In this document: in pieces, positions 56,926-64,000 of the stretch
How the letters are laid out: every line of letters starts with the position of its first letter
Numbering within the stretch: the stretch's first letter is position 1
Assembly: GCA_900312665.1 (NCBI GenBank)
Contig: ONZQ02000002.1
Span: forward strand, 1,448,993-1,512,992
Reading direction: 5' to 3'
DNA: 64,000 nucleotides
Source: Cephalotrichum gorgonifer
Taxonomy: Eukaryota > Ascomycota > Sordariomycetes > Microascales > Microascaceae
Notes under the pieces: model-generated
Databases searched by the model: none
Told to the model about the DNA's origin: nothing
What the model saw: the letters and a program-made list of their open reading frames with translations, nothing else
Translations under genes and position numbers: made by a program

Positions 56926-58824
56926 AGGGCCTCCAGAGGTTGACATATCATGGTATTGATTTCCTTGTGGTATAATAGAAGTGTGATCGTGCATGACTGG
57001 TACATACGTTTAGTCAAGAAGCAGGTGAAGCATCGGTCACATCTGGCTGTATGATTAGTAGCTTTGCTGAGAGCTGCCTGCTGTGCATGTGCTGATCCTC
57101 CAGCGACGACGACGGATGCTGTTGAGTACTTTAAGTTCAGCCGCCCTCAATCCTGACGAGGGGAGGGCACATTATATTTATTACTCAACCTTTTAATGAT
57201 CAGCAGATTTCCCTACGCCCAGTTGGGTGGTGTTGGATCCAGTCTCCACGTGCTCCCTGATCCATGATGCTGCTCAACCACTGCATTCAGCTGCAGATGA
57301 CCGTCGATCATTGCCACCCTACGAAAATAATACAGGCTTCTTTCTTCAAATTGTTAGCTGAATCACAAGGCCAGCAATCCGTCGGCCCACTCCGAACTCT
57401 TTTTCCTTCCCACAACCCAGTCCCAATCGTGAGGGAGGGCTGAAGGCAAGGAAGGTGCAACCTTCTTATCTGAGTAGCAGAGGGTTAATGTAGGGTTGGC
57501 GCTACCTAGCGGGGAAAGCTGGGAGAGAATGCCAAAAGAGGAAGGCGTTGTTAATGTTGTTCCCCACAAAGCGCAAACCTTCAATCTCCTGTGTTGCACC
57601 TTCCCCACGAGGATCACGGATCTCGCCGGTGTTGACCATCTACCCCACCTTCTCTCCTCGACACCTGCATTGTGTGCCATTGAGGAGAATGGCTGGGCTG
57701 CGAGGTGCCTGTCCCTAAGGTTGGACCGAGTAGCAGCCTTCCACCTCCGAACTTTCGTTCGTGCTCCACATCAGTTTTAGCCAGGCTCAGGCTCGATTAA
57801 GGGCGCTGCCGAAAGATAATCTTATAGTGCGATAATACGGCCGGATAAGCACTGGGATTTAGTCACCCATGCCTTCTTTCCCTCCTTCCCATTTCGTCGT
57901 GGTCCGTGGCCTTCACAAGCTCCTCGTCCCCGTCCTCATCTCCGTCCTCGGCATCTGGCATATCTAATCCGCGCCGCCTGCCCTCGTGAAACAGGGACAG
58001 CATCCCACGTGAGGCTCCGTTGCTGAGTCGGTCCATTGCTCCTATAGCTCCGGAGCATCACGGCCCTCCGTTTCCCGTCTTGGCCATACTTTGTCTTGGC
58101 ACGACCGGCAGACTCCGAACGCCCATGACTCTGGCCAATCGCGCCAGCACGTGGAGCGACGAGGACGGTGCGCATTGGTAACTCCACCCTCAATTTCAGT
58201 CTCCTGTTTCTTCACCATTCTTGGTCACCGACAAGCTACCCATAGCTCAAAAAAAATTCACACTCGTTTCTACTCTTGACTACATGATAGGCTAGTCCCC
58301 CATTCCTTGTGGATTTGCCATGCCTTCAACGGTCGGTCCACGCCGGGGCGAAGGGGCAGAAGGGGCGCCAGCGATCAACGTCGTACTGCGCTTGGCGCTT
58401 GGCGACCACAAAAGATCCCTGCCAAATCGGCGTCGTCGATCCCGCTTTGAGCTACGAACAAATGATTATCTCGCAAGTTTCATTGGATTGGAGTTTAACA
58501 GAGCACCCATTGTACTATCTACCTTGTACAAGGATGGTTGAGATAGCTGATACGACTCGACTAGTGTTAATGAAAAGCAGGGACGCCCGTTGCCCGTCAG
58601 AAATATAAGCACGAGTACTGCCCATCCTTGCTTTAAGCAGCACTACCCGCCCCACCGAGCCCACTGATACCCGAGCCCATGCGAGACATCGGTATCTGTG
58701 TCGTATAATATAATAAGGAAGGGTCTTCGCGAACACGCCGATCTCGTGTGGAGCTGTTCAGTTACTTCATTCCCTCGGGCTCTTCAAATCCGCATCTCGA
58801 CCTCAGCTAGCAGGTTCAGTCAGT
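56926..58824. other. Intergenic region
   Basis: No convincing gene. Short frames near 57363-57780 and 58308-58608 lack coding bias. The last 150 bp are the promoter and leader of the 5'-nucleotidase gene. Confidence 0.5.
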
Positions 58825-60648
58825 ATGCGCTGCAACCTCGTTCTCTCGGCGCTGGCATGCGCCGGCCTCGTCGCCTCCGAGGATGTTCTCTACAGCTCGA
58901 GGCTCATGAAGCGTGGCATTGACGCCCAGGGAAACTTCAACATGTGTACGTCGCATTATTCTGTCTTCCCTTTTCTCTAATTCTCCCACGCAGGTTAGAC
59001 TAATATCCTCATAGCCTTCTTCCACGTCAATGATGTACACGCCCACTTGGATGAGTTCTCCTCGTCGGGGACTGACTGCAAATCTCCCGAGAAGGGCTGC
59101 TACGGCGGCTACGCCCGTATCAAGCACACTATCGACGAGCTTCGACCTCAGTATGAGGACAGCCTGTGGCTCAACGCCGGAGATGAGTTCCAAGGAACCC
59201 TCTTCTACTCGTTCTACAAGGGCGAGAAGATCGCCGAGGTCCTCAACGAGCTTGAGTTCGACGCCATGACCCTCGGGAATCACGAGTGGGACGGTGGCGA
59301 TGAGGAACTCGGCCAGTTCCTCCTCAACCTAACCTTCCCCATTGTCTCCGCCAACATCATCTCCAGCTACGAGGGACTGAACAAGACCATCAAGCCCTAC
59401 GTCATCTTCGAGAAGCAGCAGATCGCCCTCATTGGCTGCACCACGCCCACCACCGTCAGCATCTCCAACGTTGGCGATGGCACCCAGATCCTGGACCCCA
59501 TCGAGGAGGTGCAAAAGACCATCGACCACATCAAGTCGACCACCAACATCACGCGCATCGTGGCCCTCACCCACATCGGCTACGTCGAGGACCAGGAGCT
59601 TGCTGCGAAGACCACCGGTCTAAGCCTCATCATGGGCGGCCACAGCCACACGCTTCTGGGGGACATGAAGGGCGCCGAGGGGAAATACCCCACCATCGTC
59701 AAGAACAAGGATGGCGACGAGGTCTTCGTTGTCACGGCCTACCGCTGGGGCGAGTACGTCGGCTACATCGACGTGACCTTCGACGACGATGGCAAGGTCC
59801 TCGCGTACCACGGCGCCCCGATCCACCTGGTTAACACCACCGCGGTCGATGAGGAGCTGCAGGCCAAGATCGACGAGTGGCGTGGTCCGTTCGAGGCGTT
59901 CGCTGCCGAGGTCGTTGGCGAGACCAAGGACGTTCTAGACCAGGAGACGTGCCAGAAGCAGGAGTGCACCCTCGGAAACGCCATGTCGGACGCCATGCTC
60001 GATTTCAGACTAAAGAATGCCAAGGACGACAAGCCCGACTTCGCGCTCGTCAACGCTGGCGGGATCCGCGCCACCATCGACGCGGGCGAGATCACCCGCG
60101 GAGAGGTTCTCACGTCCTTCCCCTTCGGGAACACCATTGTTCAGCTGGAGTACAGCGGCGAGGATCTCTGGAAGATCCTCGAGGGCGCCGTCTCCAAGGT
60201 AAACCAGTTCAACAACAAGCCCATCACCACGTGGTTCCAGGTCAGCAAGAACATCAAGATCGAATACAACCCCAACAACGAGGTCGGTTCCAAGCTGGTG
60301 AAGGTCACGATCGGGGGTGAGCCGCTCGATAAGAAGGCCAAGTACCGCTTCGTGACGCTGGACTTCCTCGCCGGGGGTGGAGACAACATCCTTATCGAGG
60401 TTCCGGACTACGTGTCGCTCGACACGCAGGATGAGGTGCTGATCTGGTACCTTCAGGAGAACTCGCCGATTTCGGCGTCGGTGGAGGGAAGGATTGCTAT
60501 CGTCGACGGGACTGCGGAGGAGGATGCGGGTGAGGGTGAGAGTGAGGGTGAGGGTAAGGGGGACAACGGCAACTCTGCTGTTGCAAAGGCTGTGTCGTCC
60601 TGGGGCGCCGCGCTTGCCATTGCGGCTGCGCTTGCCTTCCATCTTTAG
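58825..60648 (+). CDS. GPI-anchored 5'-nucleotidase/UshA-family metallophosphoesterase
   Basis: Exons 58825-58945 and 59015-60648 give 584 aa. A signal peptide (MRCNLVLSALACAGLVAS) precedes the calcineurin-like metal-site motifs: FFHVNDVHAHLDEF (Asp 47, His 49), NAGDEFQGT, LGNHEWDGG (NHE at 129-131), VALTHIG and GGHSHTLL (GHSH at about 249-252). The C-terminal nucleotidase domain has TLGNAMSDAMLD, ALVNAGGIRATIDAGEITRG, FPFGNTIVQLEYSG and FLAGGGDNI. A Gly/Glu repeat stalk (GEGESEGEGKG) leads to a hydrophobic end (WGAALAIAAALAFHL), a GPI signal. It hydrolyses extracellular nucleotides or similar phosphoesters at the cell surface. The start ATG was chosen because exon 1 supplies the signal peptide and the splice is in frame. 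Confidence 0.9.
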
Positions 60649-62127
60649 TGGCCTGTGATGGCCGAAGTTGGTGGGTAGATTAGTTATAATATACGCCTAG
60701 ATAAGTTCTTAGTACGCCCTCTCATGACTCACCTTTCTCGAATTCGAGTTATTCTCTCGTTGCTTGTGTTGTTTGGCTGGATTCGGCCTATATTCGAGGC
60801 GGGTACTATCTTGAAAGTCTCGTGGTGAAATGGAAAGCAAGTGAAGATGAAAGCATATCCCTTTACATCCCACTCTGTGGCCCCTTTCTTGATGGGATTC
60901 AAAGGGGAAGGTTTTATCTTCAGTGCCCCTGAGCAGGGCCTAATACATAACAGAGCTCTCTCTTCGCTCACACTTTAGACATTGCACCCGTGGCCCATTA
61001 ACCCATCCATGTGCAGTTCAGATGAGATTTGTTTTAGTTGCTGTTTGGGGGTGGGGTGAGGATGGGGAATGGGAGGACCTCACACCTCATTCTCAGTTTC
61101 ATTGAAAGGCTTGTTGTTCTGTCCCTTTTAGCTCCCACCTACAAGCAATGGGTGCGGAGGAGGAATTCTTTATAAGCCCAAGTCCACCATACTCAAAGGG
61201 ATTTCAAAGATGTTGATATTTGGTATTTGTCTGCCCACACACATAATCTATGACCACCGTTCACCTACCCTGGTTCCACCACTGGCCCGTGAGGCACCGC
61301 CATATCCCCACCCTTGTTAACCTACCTCACACCTCGCAATAGCCTCACCAACCTCCAGCCAACGACTAATGCATGTACATACGACTAACCCATCTCACAC
61401 CAGACCCAAGAAAACCTGGCTGGCCAACACAACTATGGAGGAAGGAGCCCATTTTTATCCTCCCTCCAGCTGCTCTTACCTCCCTTTTATTTTTACTCCT
61501 CCTTCTTTTTTTCCTCAAGTCGCGAGCCCACGCAGCCATGAAAGGAACCCCTCATCGCATCAAGACTCGTTTCTTCTCCCCTGCAAGTCCAGCACTACAG
61601 AATACTCGCCCTCAAGTATTTTATCCTCCTCCCCGAATCCAGCCGCGGGAACTATCCTCACGTCGGGCTGTGTTTCCCTCCAGTCTTTCAAAGGCAAGAC
61701 AAGGCTCTCAAAGCAGCTCCAACTTCGACTTTTCTCTTCCACATCGAGATCCTGGACTTTGGAAACGATTACTCCGTATCCCTTGAGCTTTTGGGACAAT
61801 AATTTCAGTCTTGATTCAAGTTACTGGCATAGTCCGTCAGTTATTCATTCCCGTATTTTGACAAGGTGAGATGGCACTGCTCCCGTCTCCTCGAAAACAA
61901 GAAACAAGTATCTTGGCTAACTTCTCGAGCTCCCTTCCAGGCAGGAATCAGAATACCATCAAATCATCAGAGGGACTCCCAATGCAAACATGTTGCCTGG
62001 GAAATATAAAACCTTCTGTCTGTCTCCCATCTTCACCTCCCCTCTCCCCTCTCTCTTTACCCCCCTTTTGTTCTTTTTCCTCTGGCCCGTGCTCAACTAA
62101 CCATCTCCAGTTCTCGCCTTCTCCGTC
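60649..62127. other. Intergenic region
   Basis: No convincing gene. The right part (about 62020-62127) is a pyrimidine-rich leader. A 137-codon frame at 61373-61786 is Leu/Pro-rich without coding bias. Confidence 0.45.
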
Positions 62128-62610
62128 ATGCTCCTAGTTGGAATGGTGCCGGTGACGACTGGCATTTACAATCTGGCCACGGCTTCGGACCTGGCCTCCT
62201 TCGCGTTTGGAATATACGATGTGATGCTTGCCACAGCTCACTACGCCCTCAGTTGGCTCGTCCTGGTCGTGGACTGGGACCTCCTTCCCCCGGACTCTCC
62301 CACTCGCGCCCGTCTGATCCGAATCGACAGCGCCATCTACGGTCTCTTGTCCCGACTCAGCCTGTGCCCGAGGGACGATCAGGTCGAGCGGCGGGATATC
62401 GAGGGTGGGATCTGGGGCATCGAGGGAATGAAAGGCCGCAGCGCTGGGGTTCCCGGCGTGGGCGGGATCCAGAGGGTTGGGCAGCCGTACCTGCTTCGCC
62501 GGCCCGTGAACAGCGCTACGGATTTGTCGTCCCAGAGGGATAGCTTCACGGTGGATACTTCGCGTGTGAGCCCGGCCCGACCTCTGCCGTGCTGCGATCT
62601 CCATGCCTGA
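62128..62610 (+). CDS. Hypothetical protein, 160 aa, possible membrane-associated N-terminus
   Basis: Single-exon frame after a CT-rich leader, with GC-biased third positions. The first 55 residues are hydrophobic (LLVGMVPVTTGIYNLATASD, then MLATAHYALSWLVLVVDWDL) and may form one or two helices. The rest is charged and Gly-rich (RRDIEGGIWGIEGMKGR). No family is recognised. An upstream coding exon is possible but not evident. Confidence 0.5.
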   Translation: MLLVGMVPVTTGIYNLATASDLASFAFGIYDVMLATAHYALSWLVLVVDWDLLPPDSPTRARLIRIDSAIYGLLSRLSLCPRDDQVERRDIEGGIWGIEGMKGRSAGVPGVGGIQRVGQPYLLRRPVNSATDLSSQRDSFTVDTSRVSPARPLPCCDLHA

Positions 62611-63082
62611 GGTATCAGGAGTCGGTAGGGTGGGTCATGGTGAAGCGGAGTAGGTGGTGATGGTGGCTTAATTTCCTGGGGCTAGACTGCGCTGGATCGA
62701 AGTGTAGTTGAAGTGGGTAAAAGTTTACATGTTTCCCTTTATCTTCCCGCGTTCATTTGGTGGATATCGAGCTAGGAAGGGTTTTTTTTTGTTTTGGGCG
62801 GGGGAAAGGGGGGACAATGAGTGGAAGTGGAAAAGATTAAGCGCAAGTTTCGTTGAGAGGGCAGAGACAGGGAGAGGAAAAGTACATCTTACGACACGAT
62901 GAACGCGAATACCTTATTCTCTACGTCCCGTTCGTGACACGCCCGTCCCGCCACATGCGTAGAGCTTCCCCGGTCCAACCACATACGTAGAGCCATGGAG
63001 CAAGTTCCCTCGGGAGTGTACATGTACTATAACCCCCGCGATCAGAATTAGCTCCGTCCCAAACCCCATCAACCCAATACTC
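62611..63082. other. Intergenic region between converging genes
   Basis: No gene seen. T/G-rich stretch around 62780-62800. Confidence 0.5.
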
Positions 63083-64000
63083 TCAAAGCTCCTTGAACAC
63101 ATTCAAGCTCGGCAGTCCCTTCCCAGGCCACTCGAACATCGTATTCCTCTCACACGACGAGCCCAGCCCTGCGTTATCCACCCAAGCAGGCTCCCAGTAA
63201 AAGATACCCGCACCGCCAGCCCCCTCCGTAGCCGAGGCCACCTTCCTCAAAAAGTCTGCCTGCCCCTGCCACGAGAATGGGATGTCCCGGAGGTCGGCCG
63301 GGAAGGCATATGCCGGGCGCGAGCACTGTACAGGCCAGTTAACCTCCGCCACCACGACCTCCTTCCCCCACCTTCTCGCCATGTTCTGCAGGGATGTCCT
63401 TAGGCTCGCGAGCGTGGCGCCGGAGTTGTAGAACGGGTAGTACGACACCCCCATCTGGTCAAAGTCCCCCAGCTCGAAGCCGCCGGCCGCCAGGACGCTC
63501 TCGTACCACCACTCCTGCAGCCCCCAGTCCCACCCGTTGTCTATGTGCACCATGATCTTGGGCCGATTCCCCAACGAGCTCTCCCTCACGCCGCGGCTGG
63601 CGACCCTCAGCAGCCTCGCAACGTTGCCGAATTTGTTGCCGTCCGTGGACCCCACGGGCCATAGCATCCCCGTCCTGATCTCGTTCCCGATCGAGATGAT
63701 GGCCGGCACGATCCCGGCCTGGGCAAAGGCGTTGCACACGGACAGGGTATACTCGTATAGCTTCCTCTCTAGCGCCCCGATCTCCTGGGGCCACCCGGCG
63801 GGCGCATGCTGCTTCCCCGGATCCGCCCAGTTGTCGCTGTAGTGGAAGTCGAGGTACACCTTCAGCCCCGCAGCGTTGGCGCGTCGGGCCAGTTGGAGGT
63901 TATACTCGAGGTTGTAGTTGCCGTCGGCCGGATTGACCCATATTCGCTGACGGACGGTGTCGACGCCCGACGCGACGAGGATTTTCTCGAGGGGGAGGGT
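63083..64000 (-). CDS. Arabinogalactan endo-beta-1,4-galactanase, GH53 (5' end outside window)
   Basis: The frame is open from the right edge to the stop, giving 305 residues of the C-terminal nine-tenths of a GH53 enzyme. Visible motifs are TVRQRIWVNPADGNYNLEYN, VYLDFHYSDNWADPGKQH, IISIGNEIRTGMLWPVG (Glu of NEI is the acid/base) and VVVAEVNWPVQCS (Glu of AEVNWP is the nucleophile). GAGIFYWEPAWVDNAGLGSS follows, and the end is WPGKGLPSLNVFKEL. Family enzymes have about 330 residues plus a signal peptide, so only the N-terminal strand and signal are missing. It cleaves beta-1,4-galactan side chains of pectin outside the cell. No intron is present in the visible part. Confidence 0.92.
   Translation of the reverse strand, partial: TLPLEKILVASGVDTVRQRIWVNPADGNYNLEYNLQLARRANAAGLKVYLDFHYSDNWADPGKQHAPAGWPQEIGALERKLYEYTLSVCNAFAQAGIVPAIISIGNEIRTGMLWPVGSTDGNKFGNVARLLRVASRGVRESSLGNRPKIMVHIDNGWDWGLQEWWYESVLAAGGFELGDFDQMGVSYYPFYNSGATLASLRTSLQNMARRWGKEVVVAEVNWPVQCSRPAYAFPADLRDIPFSWQGQADFLRKVASATEGAGGAGIFYWEPAWVDNAGLGSSCERNTMFEWPGKGLPSLNVFKEL

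Noticed and set aside
61373..61786. 137-codon frame before the 160-aa gene
   Set aside because: Leu/Pro/Phe-rich translation of pyrimidine-rich leader DNA.

Overview
The window is nuclear DNA of a filamentous ascomycete (Pezizomycotina). The evidence is short introns (about 50-190 nt, GT...CTRAY...AG), CT-rich leaders before ATGs, single dispersed 5S rRNA genes rather than 5S linked to rDNA, and fungal protein families: an eight-cysteine CFEM wall protein, a CVNH lectin, a Git3-type GPCR, Ytp1, a Pos5-type NADH kinase, Alb1 and a GH53 galactanase. No species or class can be named from sequence alone. Nineteen protein genes are supported with fair to good confidence (two cut by the window ends), plus two small or orphan models, one intact 5S gene and several gene relics.

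Layout. 1-11 kb: the 3' end of a GPI-type surface protein, a 102-aa orphan, a coiled-coil protein whose first intron directly follows the ATG, a promethin-like lipid-droplet protein and a secreted repeat protein with 3, 4 and 5 copies of a 10-residue unit. 11.57-17.63 kb: a 5.9-kb island that appears to be inserted inside a 5S rRNA gene. The 3' half of the 5S lies at the left edge and the 5' half at the right edge, on the same strand, overlapping by a 6-bp TATGTA. The island carries a TPR relic, a two-exon membrane-protein gene, a chimeric gene whose first exon looks like that of ribosomal protein uS11, and a wrecked CHAT-domain gene. 18-21 kb: cyclin H and a CVNH protein. 21-28 kb: a gene-poor stretch with the intact 5S gene.

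28-46 kb: CFEM-GPI protein, class-3 lipase, Alb1, Ytp1, a FunK1-kinase relic, NADH kinase, a Gfo/Idh/MocA oxidoreductase and a Git3-like receptor. 48-64 kb: a PlsC-family acyltransferase, a secreted lactonase-fold protein, a bicovalent-FAD oxidoreductase, a GPI-anchored 5'-nucleotidase, a small unknown gene and the 3' part of a GH53 endo-galactanase.

Genes are mostly independent units separated by 0.5-5 kb of non-coding DNA; there is no biosynthetic gene cluster. A loose theme is the cell surface and carbon acquisition (wall and secreted proteins, FAD sugar-type oxidase, lactonase-fold protein, galactanase, sugar/nutrient-type receptor), interspersed with housekeeping genes (cyclin H, Alb1, NADH kinase). 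Most of the unusual biology is in the 5S-inserted island.
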